From Saccharum officinarum (Eukaryota > Streptophyta > Magnoliopsida > Poales > Poaceae): a stretch of DNA of 64,000 nt. The position numbers and the translations under genes are program-made. The notes under the pieces are model-generated. The model saw only the letters and a program-made list of their open reading frames with translations, did no database searches and was not told the DNA's origin. Location of the stretch: NCBI GenBank assembly GCA_020631735.1, contig CM036168.1:103560036-103624035 (forward strand). Reading direction: 5' to 3'. Numbering within the stretch: position 1 is the stretch's first letter; each line of letters starts with the position of its first letter. Positions 35,810 through 47,916 of this stretch are shown here, one piece after another.

Positions 35810-36838
35810 TATGGCAAGGAGTGGTGGCCACAAGATCACAAAGAGATGGTGCATGGACATGAAATGATGATTATGGTGGAGATGCACATAATATGAGGAA
35901 CATGACGATCAAGTGGAAGAGAAGGATCTAAGAGCGCAAGGCAAAGGTATAACCATAGGGTTTTCCTTTTGTCGGTCTAAGATGAGTAGAGAAGTGATTG
36001 ACCGGATTTAGGATACATAGCCGACTATCAAGAGGGGCAATCACGGTTAGCTCGGGAATCAAGTGCCACTAGATCATTGTCTTGAGCATATGCATTAGGA
36101 TCTAGTAAAGAGCTAACATAACGCCTTGGAAAAATGTTTATGAAATACTAACACACATGCACATGTTGGTGTACACTTGGTGGTGTTAGCACATTTGCGA
36201 AGGCGATGAAGTTTAAGTGGTAGAAGGGTTTGGGTTCCTCTCTCCCTCCCGCCGAGCTTGCGAGGCGGGATTCGGCGCTTTTTGGGGAAGTGAAATGCCT
36301 ATTTTCTACTGCGCCAGAAGTCAGAAAAGAAACGGAGGCGAACGGCGGTCACTGTGGTGACCGGACGCGGTCACGATTTGACCGGACGCGTCCGGTCAGT
36401 TCTCAGCAGTTGTCAGGCGCGAGGGTTTGTGACCGGACGCTGGTCTGGCATGACCAGCGTGTCCGGTCAGTTCACCAGTGCGCAGAAGAAGAGCGCGCGA
36501 CCGGTGCGTCCGGTCCCTCACGGAACCGGTGCGTCCGGTCAGACGTCTAGAGGGGCAGAGCGCAGCGGAGTGATGATCGAACGCGCGGCACGTCCGGTCA
36601 CGTACGATCGGACGCGTCTGGTCGTGCTGGGAGCTTACTAGACTCCGACTGGACGCCAGGAGCAGCGCGTCCGGTCAAACGTTAGAGCACGTCCGGTCAT
36701 AGCAACGGTAACTTCTGACGCGCACTGTTCACGCTTGTCCTGTAGTGACCGGACGTGTCCGGTCACCCTGATCGGTGCGTCCGGTCATCACGTTTTGAAC
36801 TGTGTCGTCCGGTAATGGCTAGCTGCGTACCCCTTCGC

Positions 36839-36847
36839 TATAAATAG
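36839..36847 (+). promoter_or_regulatory. TATA box of the Copia-A 5' LTR
   Basis: TATAAATAG directly downstream of the palindrome array. It marks the U3/R promoter of the element; the counterpart in the 3' LTR is at 51347-51355 on the minus strand. Confidence 0.65.
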
Positions 36848-37646
36848 AGGATGTCCGGGGTTTGAGGGTAACTCTTGCATATTTTGAGACCTAGAGACAT
36901 CCTTTGAGCTAGAGAACAACCCCTTCACTCATCTCTTTGCATAGTTGCACATCTTGAGTGAGATTGAGTGAGATTCAAGTGCATTGCTTGAGAGTTGCAT
37001 TCTAGAGGCACTTGATCTTCGAGTTGCTGTAGATTTCTTGTTACTCTTCCGTGTTTCCCGACACGGTAGACGGCTTGGAGCAGCGAAGGTGATTGAGCTC
37101 GCAATTGGAGATTGTTGGAGCCCTCACCAAGTGTTGTAAGGGGTTCTTGATCCTTCCCCACGGGAGTTCACAAATTGGATACTCTAGTGGAGCTCGTGGT
37201 TTGGAGGATCTCTATCTTGTGTGCGGTTGTGCGGTGCCCGCCGAGGGCTCGACTCTTGATAGTCGATTAGCTCGCGAATCGACAAGTGGGTGTATCGCCA
37301 CAACGGGGAGTAGCTTGCCGAGAAGCAAGTGAACCTCGAGATAAATTCTTGTGTCATTCTCTTCCCGAGGATTTCTCTTGTGTGATTGATTGATTGGTAC
37401 TTCTCATCTCTACACGACGGTATAATCACTCGAAGCTCTTCTCTAGTATTACTTCTTGTTTCTAGTTTGTAGTTGTTGTTGTGTTTAGTGGATAGCCTTG
37501 TACTAGACATGTGTCGGTGGCTTGCTTAATTAGTTAGAGCTAGTGCTTTTGCTTCGCCACCTTTCATACTAACTTGTGGTTAAGTAATTCTTGTAGAAGT
37601 TTTAAATAGGCTATTCACCCCCCTCTAGCCATTTGGACCTTACAAG

Positions 37647-37658
37647 TGGTATCGGAGC
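37647..37658 (+). other. Copia-A primer-binding site
   Basis: TGGTATCGGAGC two bases after the LTR end matches the usual initiator-Met tRNA primer site TGGTATCAGAGC with one mismatch. Confidence 0.8.
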
Positions 37659-37704
37659 TGAGGCACCGTTTATTTGAGGCTTAACAACCTACGGTGAAAA
37701 AGAA

Positions 37705-39714
37705 ATGGCTCAATTAAGCTTACACATCAACAACACCAAGAAGGCACCTTATTTTGATGGCACAAATTATGCATATTGGAAGGTTAAGATGACCGCACAC
37801 CTCAAGTCAATCAATAGAGAAGTGTGGAAGGTCACCGAAACAAAATTTGAGGTTGCTAATCTGGAAGCACCTACACCGGTGGAAGAAAAGAAGCTCCAAT
37901 GCAATGATATTGCCATTAGTGCTCTTCATGAGACACTAGATGACAAGACCTTTGAGCAAGTGAAGAACATTGAGATTGCTTATGATGCTTGGGCCAAGCT
38001 AGAAGAAACTTTTGAGGGCACCGAAGGCACAAAGACCGCTAAAGCATATATCTTACAAGAAAAGTTTTCTAGCTTCAAGATACAAGAAGGTGAGAGTGTA
38101 TCGGAGATGTTTCATAGGTTGTAAGTCATTGTCAATGAGCTCAAGGCACTTGGTGAGGAGGTCAAGGACAACCAATTCTCTATGAAGTTCGTGAGAAGCT
38201 TGCCCAAGAGATTTAATACATTGATCACCGTGCTAGTGAGGACTACATTGAAGGATTCAACTCCTCAACAAGTATTCCAAGAAGTGATGACCGATGACTC
38301 ATATAGAGAAGATGAGAAGGAGGAGTTGGTCAAGAAGAAGAAAAAGGAAAGTGAGAAGAAGGATAATGAAAAGAAGAAGAGTGTGGCATTCAAAGCCACC
38401 ACATCCAAGGGCAAGTCCAAGATTGAATCATCAAGTGATGAAGACTAAAGCTCTTGTGATAGTGATGACATTAATGAGAAGATGGCTCTCTTTGTTAAGC
38501 AATTTGGCAAATTTATGAAGAAGAAAGACTATCATGCAAGAAGAAGGAAGAACTCATCCAAGAAAAATGAGCATACCATGAGATGTTTTAGATGCCATAG
38601 CAAGGACCATCTCATTGCAAAGTGTCCTTATGATAGTGATGATGAAGATGCTATCAAGAAGGAGAGGAAGAAGCAAAAGAAGAAGCAAGAAAAGAAGGAG
38701 AGCTCTCATAAGAAGAAGAATGATTCTCATGTTGCTACTTGGGATAGTGATGATTCCTCAAGTGATGATGAGGATGACAACAAGAGCAAGAAGAAGGGAT
38801 ATGCTAGCATTGCCATCTAAGAGAAGGTCTCCCTCTTCGACACTCCATCGTGCTTCATGGCTAAGGCCGCTAAGGTATCATCCAACGATGAGAGTGATAA
38901 TGATAATGCTAGTGATAGTGATAGTGATGAAGAAGAATTCACTAAAGATGAACTAATCACTATGCTAGAAGATTGCACTTAATATTTTAAGGAATCTAGA
39001 AAGGAGTGCAAGGGCTTGCTTAAGGAAAAGAAAAACCTTATGCAAGAACTTGATGAGCTTAGGGCGTCTTATGCGAGTCTAAAGGTAGACCATAAGAAGC
39101 TTCAAAAGTCTCACACCAAGCTTGAAGAAGCTCATTCTTCTCTAGTTGAAAAATGTGAAAACATACCAACTAATGTTGAGAAAGCTAAAACTTGCAACAT
39201 AGGCATATCATGTGATATAATTGATGAATCCTTTCATAAGCCTATTGTTGTTGCTCCCACTAACCCTTCATGTAGCACATCTACATCATCCTCATCTAGT
39301 AGTGATGGTTTCACTTGTGACTCCACACTTATAGTTGAGAATGAAAATCTCAAGAAGAAGGTAAAAGAGCTTAATCACACCTTAGCTAAGGCTTATGGTG
39401 GTGAGGACCGCTTGCTTATATGCTTGGGTAGCCAAAGAGCTTCTCTCTATAAAGAGGGATTGGGCTATAACCCCAAGAAAGGTAAGACCGCTTTTGCTCC
39501 TCACAAGACTCGTTTTGTGAAGAACAATGGTAGCTATTGCAAAAGTTACAAGCAAGTTGGTCACATAGAGCAACATTGCATGAATAAGAAATCCAATGCT
39601 AATGTATCCTCAACTAAGTTTGATTCCTTCTATATACTTACCAAGGGTACAAATGGTGTTCATGCTAAGTTCATCGGTGCACCATGGATGGGCTCAAAGA
39701 AGAAAGCCATTTAG
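37705..39714 (+). pseudogene. Copia-A gag, nonsense-mutated
   Basis: Starts MAQLSLHINNTKKAPYFDGT, followed by a Copia gag core with YWKVKMTAHLKSI and the helical segment SFKIQEGESVSEMFHR. A CCHC knuckle CFRCHSKDHLIAKC lies at about 38586-38627. Lys/Glu/Ser-rich stretches and a coiled-coil-like region (KVDHKKLQKSHTKLEEAHSS) follow. The whole segment keeps one frame but is cut by stops at 38122-38124, 38446-38448, 38818-38820 and others near 38980, so the capsid protein is not made. The long coiled-coil gag suggests the SIRE/Maximus-type group, tentatively. Confidence 0.8.
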
Positions 39715-39796
39715 ATACCAAAGAACTTGGTCACTAACCTTGGAGGACCCAAATAAGTTTGGGTACCTAAAAAGAATTGATCTTGTCTTGTAGGTC

Positions 39797-40246
39797 AATT
39801 ACAAAGCCGGAGGAAGGCATTGGGTGCTTGATAGTGGGTGCACTCAACATATGACCGGGGATTCTTGTATGTTCAAATCAATTGATTCAAGTTAAAATGG
39901 TGGTTTTGATGCTATCACTTTCGGCAACAACAAGAAAGGCAAGGTCAAGGGGCTTGGTAAAATTGCTATCTCAAATGACATGAGCATATCTAATGTGTTG
40001 CTAGTTGAGAGCTTGGATTTCAATCTTTTATCGGTGGCTTAACTTTGTGATCTTGGCTTCAAGTGCATATTTAGTAGTGATGATGTTGAAGTCATAAGTG
40101 TTGATGGATCAAACTTGATATTCAAAGGATTTAGACATGGTAGCTTATACTTGGTTGACTTCAATGATAGTGAGACACAATTGACATCATGCTTGCTTAG
40201 TAAATCTAGTATAGGATGGTTATGGCATAGAAGGCTTGGTCATGTT
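39797..40246 (+). pseudogene. Copia-A protease and GAG-pre-integrase, up to the Gypsy insertion
   Basis: The aspartic protease active site is in HWVLDSGCTQHMTGD (DSG at 39830-39838). The pre-integrase domain ends WLWHRRLGHV. At least two in-frame stops occur (near 39890 and 40040). The frame differs by one from gag. The last codon, GTT (40244-40246), is followed at once by the Gypsy LTR. The missing continuation, GGA ATG AAA..., is found at 56314 downward on the minus strand in the same frame. Confidence 0.85.
40242..40246. repeat. Target duplication ATGTT, left side of the Gypsy insertion
   Basis: Its partner is AACAT at 56315-56319 (ATGTT on the minus strand) beside the other Gypsy LTR. 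Confidence 0.8.
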
Positions 40247-42062
40247 TGTAACACCCCAGGTGTTTGCCTTGCATTTTAGCATCATTTGAGCATGGTCATA
40301 GCATGGCATTACCATAAGCATCATTATTTCATGTGCATCCTTGCTTGAAACATGACCTTGCAACATTGCAACATATGTATGTTATGGGTGGTAGTGATAA
40401 TATCTTGTATCTAGACCATGCTAGAACATGTGTTAGTTTTATTATGCTTGAAAACATGTGAAACATGCTCCTGAAACATATGCAACATTAGGTTTCAATA
40501 ATTATGTTAGTGATGTTTCATTAGTTATAACAATAGTGTTTCAATGCCTACTTGAGTAACTCTTATGCATAGGTGATGCTAATGTGTGTTTAAGGCCTTG
40601 GTAATATGTGTATCTTGTTAGTTAAGCAATTTGACCTAGGGTTTATGTTTATGCCATGCCCTAATTCCATCTTGACTCATGCTTTGACTAGTTGACCATT
40701 AGGATCTTCCTTGTTTGACTTAACAAAAAGTATAGCCTAGAGTTTTTGCATGGCTGTGCCACCTTAACAAAGTTTGTGCCAATTTCATGAGGAACAAAAG
40801 TTTTTTCAGTGGTCAACTCATGAAAATGCTTGGAACATGCCCTAACATGGCCCACAAGTCAGGTGTAGGGGCTGTTTTTCAGCACTGAAAAATCAGCTAA
40901 GTCTGGAATGGATTTCAGTTTCATGTAACCATATTTGGGAGCTTGTAGTTTGAAAACCATACCAAACCAGCTCTAACCCATATTGACACTTTTGTATTAC
41001 TCACTTAGCTCTACAATATTGTCAATAACACCATCATCTAATTCTCACTGGTTTAGGAAATATAGAGCGGGGAAAAATTGGGTTCAGTCGGGGTTTCGCT
41101 CAATTTTCAGTTCAGTTCCATGTGACCTACTTTGGGACGCTGTATCTCACTAACCAAGCCGAGTTAGCTCATGATCCTATTGACAAACTTGGAGATCTTA
41201 CTTAGAACTATAGTTTTGTATTTAGCACTTTGGCCCAATTCGAACTCGTTTGCGAGATCTTGAGCTCCCAACTTGCCCTATCTGTCGCTCCGATCGGGCA
41301 TGGGTTCAGAGAGCAGGCGCTGTCGTGGCGGCCGGCTTAGAGCCGAGCCACCGCGTGGCATTCACGCTCTGCCGATGCCTCCACGTCGCGAGCGCATGCA
41401 CAAATGTGAAGGCCGAGCTGACACCTCACCCCTCGCTCTCGCTCGCCATTCCTTTCCCTCTCTGCTGTCTCCACTGCAGCGGAAAAACTCCACACCATCA
41501 CCACCGCGAGCTTTGGTGAGCTCATGTGAGAGCGCCACCGCACCGCTAGCCACAAAAACCTACCCATAGCTTCACCATCATCCCTCTACCCTGTTCACCC
41601 TCTCATTGAGTCTTTCGGCCAAGGTGAGGGCATATTGCCTAATCTACTGCCGCTGCCATGACTCGACCTCACCGGAGATCGAGCTCACCGTGGCTGGAGT
41701 ACTTAGAGGCTCCCTTTTCTCCCTTTTCTTCGCAATTGGCTTCACCTTGACACCGCAAAGCTCGTACCGAGCTTAGGTGGGACTGTGCGAGCTCGCCGTT
41801 GCCGGATTTTCACCGTGACCTTGCCGCCGTCCGCTGTGCACATCACTACCATAGGTAGACGCTGGTAGAAGCCAAACCTGAGGCATCCATGGGTGTGTCT
41901 CATCATGGCGAGCACGATGATAACTTTAGCACCGTCGGAGCTATCGCCGTCGGTGAGCAAACGCTGGCCACAGCCGCTCCCCTGTCTCTGTTCTCCTCGA
42001 CAGGTGGGACCTAGGCGTCAGCGCCATCAAGCGGGAACCAGCGAGCTAGGCCGAGCAGCGAG
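40247..42062 (+). mobile_element. Gypsy 5' LTR, first 1.8 kb, plus orientation
   Basis: Starts TGTAACACCCCAGGTGTTTG and is collinear with the reverse complement of about 60814-59000, the start of the full Gypsy LTR. It is cut at 42062 (...GCAGCGAGTTGG) by a Copia LTR beginning TGAAAG. The intact LTR continues GCCGAGCCGCGAG at that point. Confidence 0.85.
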
Positions 42063-42530
42063 TTGGTGAAAGTCCTATGTTTGGTGTTGGTAATTAGTGA
42101 TAATGCCTAAGTACTAATCCTATGCCTAAGTTGTATGTAGCATATGAGGATTAGTACATTCCAAGGTTGGTGGCAAGACGGACATGGTGATCATGATGGC
42201 CACACTTGGATTTGGACGCAACCTTACGTGATCAAGGCAAAGGTATATGCTTAAGGGTTGTGTTTTAGTAACCAAGACACCTAGTGGGTGTGGTTACATT
42301 ATAGGATAGATAGCCGTACTATAAAGAGGGGAATGACGTGGCTATTGAACTCCTAAGTGCCTCTAGGTGTGTATTTCATAATCATATGCATTTGGATAGA
42401 ACTAATATCGCCTCGAAAAATGATTGTGAAAATGCTAACACACTCACACATGACAAGATCACTTGGTGGTGTTAGCACGTTTGCGAAGGCGGTGGAGTTT
42501 GAGCGGTAGAGAGGGTTTGGTGAAACTTAT
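42063..42530 (+). mobile_element. Copia-C LTR, 5' fragment
   Basis: Starts TGAAAGTCCTATGTTTGG and follows the general layout of the Copia LTRs here, including CTTGGTGGTGTTAGCAC and GTAGAGAGGGTTTGG, but is clearly divergent. After 42530 the sequence jumps into reverse transcriptase, so the rest of the LTR, gag, protease and integrase are deleted. Confidence 0.7.
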
Positions 42531-43805
42531 GCCCCAGTTGCAAGATTGGAAGCAATTAGAATTCTACTTGCCTATGCTTGTGCTCACAATATCAAGCTAT
42601 ATCAAATGGATGTGAAGAGTGCATTTCTCAATGGGTACATCCAAGAGGAGGTGTATGTGGAGCAATCTCCCAGTTTTGAAGATGACAAGAAACTCAATCA
42701 TGACTACAAGTTGAGAAAAACTTTGTATGGATTGAAACAAGCACCTAGAGCATGGTATGAAAGATTGAGGGATTTCTTGCTATCCAAAGGATTTGTCATG
42801 GGCAAAGTGGATACTACTCTATTCACCAAGAAGATTGGGAGAGACTTGTTTGTATTGCAAATATATGTTGATGATATCATATTCGGTTCAACCAATCAAG
42901 ATTATTGTGATGAGTTTGGGAAAATAATGGCAAAGGAATTTGAAATGTCAATGATTGGTGAACTTAGTTTCTTTCTTGGACTTCAAATTAAACAAATGAA
43001 GGAAGGAACATTTGTAAGCCAAACCAAATACATAAAGGATATGCTAAAGAAGTTTGGTATGGAAGATGCAAAGGAATCACTACTCCAATGAGCACTAGTG
43101 GAAGCTTGGATAGTGACAAGAGTGGCAACATGGTGGATCAAAAACTATATAGATCAATGATTGGTAGCCTACTCTATGTGACGGTATCAAGGCCCGATGT
43201 GATGTTTAGTGTATGTATGTGTGCAAGATTTCAAGCCTCACCAAGAGAAAGTCATTTGAAGGCAACAAAAAGAATATTAAGGTACTTAAAGCATACACAA
43301 GATATTGGATTGTGGTATCCCAAAGGTGCAAGCTTTGAGCTAGTTGGATATTCGAATTCCGACTATACCGGTGACAAAGTGGAGAGAAAGAGCACTTCCA
43401 GGACTTGTCAATTGTTGGGAAGATCACTTGTCTCATGGTCATCCAAGAAGTAAAATAGTATTGCACTATCTATCGCTGAAGCCGAATACATCGCCGCGGG
43501 TAGTTGTTGTGCATAAATCTTGTGGATGAAGGCAACATTGAAGGATTTTGGAATCAATTTCAAGAATGTGCCATTGCTATGTGACAATGAAAGTGTTGTG
43601 AAGCTAACCAACAATCCGTTCAACATCAAAGAACAAAGCATATTGATGTTCGTCATCACTTTATTAGAGATCATCAACAAAAGGGTGACATTACTATTGA
43701 GAGTGTGGGCACCGAAGATCAACTAGCCGATCTATTCACCAAGCACTTGATGAGAAGAGATTTCACAAGCTAAAGAATGAGTTGAACATACTTGACTTCT
43801 CCAAC
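42531..43805 (+). pseudogene. Copia-C reverse transcriptase and RNase H, broken
   Basis: Begins inside RT at GETYAPVARLEAIRILLA and keeps QMDVKSAFLNG, LYGLKQAPRAWYERL and the catalytic YVDDIIFGS. A frameshift near 43080 shifts to LYRSMIGSLLYVTVSRPDV. A TAA after LVSWSSKK (43451-43453) and another after AAGSCCA break the RNase H part. The last residues (TLKDFGINFKNVPLLCDNES) are followed by frameshifts. It is a different copy from Copia-A, whose RT differs at many residues. Confidence 0.8.
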
Positions 43806-44620
43806 ATGAGTTGATGCACCCCATATATGACATGCCTCTCCTTCGATCCCCTAGGTACAATTGGTTGACATGTCATACATTTTATGCTAAGGATTTGTTT
43901 AGTGCATCTAGTCATAATTTACATGTTCTAGGCTCATTCATGAAAATCAAATGAATTTAAAGTTTATATGGTGCCACTATAGTTTCCATGACTTGTATGA
44001 TCTAGTGTGTAGCATATAACTTTGTAAGTAGCTATGCTTAATCCTAAGTGTTTAATCTAGAAAACTTGTCTAAATATTTGCTTCAATATGGTGCATGATA
44101 ACCCTTCTAGTGAGGTGTGAAGAAGCTTGCCCTAGATCAAAACCAAAGCAAAAATCTAGGTTGAATCACAAACTTGATCCTCACCTCATAATTCAACATG
44201 ATAATCTATCTAAAATTGGTCCTCTGTGGTCATTGGTGCCAAAGGAGGAGAAAATATTGTTCACAAAGATAGAACTCAAAGGAGGAGAAGCACAAAGAGG
44301 GAGAAAAATGTTGTTCAAGGGTGAGAAAACCTAAAGGGGAGAATTGATAAAAGAAGAGGATCAACTAAAATTTTAAGCACACAAGTAGGGGAGCAAGCTC
44401 TTAAACATGAATGTTGCATTTTCATGTGCACTTCATATGTATGATGCATAGTTATGCATTTCTTTTTCTCTGATACATTGCTTGTGGTGACTTGCTATAT
44501 AATTTGAATGATGCATTGAGGTACTAGCATGAATAGGAAGTAGTTAGATTTTTCTTGCTTCATGTTTTTTCATAGTGGTACTAGAGCCTTGCTTATAATG
44601 TTGATCTCACGTGGTTTCTA
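43806..44620 (+). other. Copia-C spacer downstream of RNase H
   Basis: Non-coding region between pol and the expected 3' LTR, similar in part to the reverse complement of 52516-53581. The 3' LTR is not reached before the gap. Confidence 0.6.
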
Positions 44621-44720
44621 NNNNNNNNNNNNNNNNNNNNNNNNNNNNNNNNNNNNNNNNNNNNNNNNNNNNNNNNNNNNNNNNNNNNNNNNNNNNNNNN
44701 NNNNNNNNNNNNNNNNNNNN
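44621..44720. other. Assembly gap of exactly 100 N
   Basis: A run of 100 N, the usual placeholder for a scaffold join of unknown size. The open frame crossing it is meaningless. Confidence 0.99.
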
Positions 44721-45082
44721 GTTATACAGCTCACAGTTGTAAACGAATTCAATCACTCATACACCTCAAGCATAGACGTTAACATTTTGGACAAGTACTA
44801 GTCAGTGCACAAAGAGTAGCACAACAAGAGTGAGACAATTGTATCCCAGAGCATCAACACGATGCTTCCCCTGCACTTGGAATGCCACGATGGCTCAGCA
44901 CAGAGTTGCTCCTCTATCCAAATCACATGGTAGGCATACGGCCAAGGCACCCGAATCGTGCCCCACAGGTCATGCTATCTGCTTGATGCACCAGCCCAGT
45001 ATCAGTAAACATGCCAAACACACCAGCTGAGGTTGTATAGGTTGGAAACTTTTACCTTGTTGCATATGTGACTTGTGTTACA
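44721..45082 (-). other. Probable 3' UTR of the LIKE-COV gene
   Basis: Downstream of the stop on the minus strand. No coding or repeat signal seen. Confidence 0.5.
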
Positions 45083-47916
45083 TCACGTCATTCTATTTAG
45101 ACGAATGTTCTGGCTTTTCCGCGGCATAGGCTCCAGTGATGCAATCACCTGAGGCATGGTCATTCCTCCTGAAACAATTATTTCTGCACGAACCAAAAGA
45201 ATGAATAATATATTGGTTTATCAATCATAGCAAGCAATAATCAAAGGATTTGTTTTTGTAATGCAAAATTGACTAGATGGAAAAATAAGTACCAACAGTT
45301 CCAAGGAAAGTTGCCACATGGCATAATAATATAGAAGATAGGCATCATAGGAACCAAACTACCATACCAATTCCTTCTCGAATGGATAAATTAGGTCTTA
45401 TGATCTCCTCAGAGTTCACCAGAAATATGTCACCGATGTATAGATGATTTGTTGGCACATACACACTACACAGTTCTTCATCGCCTTTGTCAGTCTGCAA
45501 TAAGAAAAGTACGTCCACATCAAAGGGGAGCATGCATGTATGACATCACAAAATAAAAAACTAATATCATGTAGCAGTTCATTTTGCTTCAGCAACTTTT
45601 CTATATATAGAATATGAATTTTGCTTCAGCAACTTTTCTAAATATAGAAGATCATCAAGTACCTGAAGGACCACCGTTGATGTTATGAATCCAAATGCAT
45701 ATTCACCAATTCGCGGATGACGAATTATTGCAACTTCTTTGAAAGCTGTTGTATTTTGATCTGTCAACAAAATAATTACATAAGAAATCTTCTTGTGCAA
45801 AATATCTTCAAATATATACTTATAACAACAGAATCACATGCAATAGAAGCTGCCTAACCTGGTGAAATTGCAGTGCTCACTTGCTTTGACGCTGAATATA
45901 TATGCCTTACAAATGGCATTTTCTTTATAAACCACTCTCCCACCCAGAAGATGGTTGAACCAACCCATGAAGAAACAAATATTCCAACCAGAAATATGAA
46001 TACCAGAGAAGTCAAAAAACCAAGACCTGCAATCGATCATGAAGATAAATAAGCATTTGTGAAAATAAATAAGCATTTGAGACAATGGTATAGTTCTTCT
46101 GGACACCGTAGCAAGAATAGATGAAGTTTCATCAAATTATTTATATAGAAGAGGATTTTAAGACAAAATTGTATTCCGCCAAATTTTCCAAAGAGCCAAA
46201 GTTTCAATACTATTCTCAGCATCATAATGTGGGGTCCACATACTACCAAAACATAGTGCAAACTATATTGTTAACTCTGTTGAGGGGCTGATATTTCTTA
46301 GGATTATGGGTGATCACATTCATGGCACCACTATATGGGTGACATGTCAACAAAATACCCTCAAGGATACAATAAGAGATAAAAATATAGGCTTTCCTTA
46401 GTTTACAATCACCATATACAGCAAGTTTGAAGTATTTGTACAAGGATTACCAAATATGTCGACTCCAAGTTTTGCATATAGGGGACTGAAAAAACCATCA
46501 ACAAATTGAATAAACCACCATGTGATGAAGAACGTGACTGCAACAGGGAAAAGCACTACACTGCATACATAAAACACAAGAAATATATCATGCATAAATA
46601 AAGGTGATCATAGATATGGCAACAGGTTTAGTTCAGTTCTTGCGAAGGGCGTACCATCCAGTCATAAATTTTCTTGAGACCCAACTTTGAAGAACAGCAC
46701 AGCATGCCTGCACAAATTATACCAGGTTAGCCATGAACAATTGTCACTCAGTCTGCGCATAATAAAGTTATGTTTGCAAAATAGTTAAGATTTATTCAAT
46801 ATGTCCTGGAGATGCAGAGGACCAACATGTGTGTTGTCATAGTCCAACTGACAATGTAAATAGCAAGCCACAGGGGCAAAAAAAACATTAAGCAAAGTTT
46901 TTTTTTAAAAAAAAAACAAGTTTGACCTCCAAAGATGAAGAACTATACATTTTTCTCATTCATGCATGACAGATTTCTTTCCAAGGGCAGGCACATAGTG
47001 CAAACACATCTTTGGGTGCGGAGTTAGAACCAAACGACTGATTCGACCTAGATGCTTTATTTTCAATGCCCTTAATACATAAATGCTAACCTCAGATCAT
47101 TACAAGTGTGCTTCTTGGAGCGAATGAGAATTTTTTTTTAAAAAAAAAGGAGCATGCAAAACATGATACATTTCTACAACATCCACATTTCTCTATATAC
47201 CTTAGATCATTATAAATTTCAAACTAGATCATGTTATACCACCTCATAATAGAGTAAAAAGTAAAACAATACATAATTTCACGAACTATCTTGTATTTTA
47301 AAAATTTTGGGCTACAGTAAAAGACTGGGCGACAATGCCACAGCAATTACACCAACTCAAGCTCAATCACACACAAAGAACATACAATCACACTGCAATA
47401 CATAACTATGCAGCGACCATGCAACAACAATCATCTTCAGACTACAAGTGGACTCTAGAAAACATGCAATCCATCCCATAGGAATATCCCCGTTTGCTGA
47501 TGACGTCCCGTTCACACTGATGTCAGATAAGTAGTTCGATCAAACTAAAGCAAAATACCTAAATCTGTACCTGCCGACAGCAAAATCAACGAATTCGAGG
47601 CTCGCATCATCGAATTGACAATCATCCCGTAAGCCCGAAAGGACCTGACCACTGGGAAGCACGGGGAAGCACAAATCTACTCGTCGAACGGTCAGCAAGA
47701 CCCTAAGTCCCTAAAAGGGCAGCACAGGAGCGCTACTAGCCCAATGCCACCGCAACTCACGAGGCGAACGAAGGAGCGTAGAGGGTAGATCCGGACCTTG
47801 CGTGTGGAGGTGGTGGGCGAGCTGGGTCGCGGCGGCGACTTGGGCGGGTCCTCGGGGTCGACGGCCTCCGCCGCCTGGCTGAGCGGGATCGACGTCGACT
47901 CCTTCTCCTCCGCCAT
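45083..47916 (-). CDS. LIKE-COV (DUF502) integral membrane protein, seven exons
   Basis: Minus-strand exons are 47797-47916, 46655-46707, 46451-46560, 45859-46026, 45663-45760, 45368-45494 and 45083-45183. All join in frame with GT/AG introns to give 258 residues. The N-terminus MAEEKESTSIPLSQAAEAVD is polar and cytosolic-looking. Two membrane segments follow, FMTGCVVLFPVAVTFFITWW and GFLTSLVFIFLVGIFVSSWV, then the conserved KKMPFVRHIYSASKQVSTAI, IIRHPRIGEYAFGFITS and YVPTNHLYIGDIFLV segments of the DUF502/COV family. Arabidopsis COV1 and its LCV relatives act in vascular patterning and Golgi organisation; the role here is inferred. No break is seen. The first donor, AAG|GTCCGG, is weak. The gene sits between two inverted retrotransposon blocks and next to the gap. 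Confidence 0.92.

Larger units (their letters stand above)
34097..37644 (+). mobile_element. Copia-A 5' LTR (interrupted by a solo LTR)
   Basis: Starts TGAAAGCCCAAGTTTGG and ends CCATTTGGACCTTACA. Without the insert at 34205-35809 it is about 1.94 kb. It shares diagnostic variants (e.g. TTGTTAAGTGTTTTGAG) with the minus-strand LTR at 50549-52499 but not with the outer LTR. The U3 palindrome array runs about 36358-36810, followed by a TATA box. Confidence 0.85.

Noticed and set aside
40247..42062. Short ORFs in the Gypsy LTR (e.g. 41250-41569)
   Set aside because: The same ORFs recur in reverse at 59493-59812 because both are LTR sequence, not genes.
44562..44801. Open frame across the N run
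   Set aside because: It is made of unknown bases in an assembly gap.
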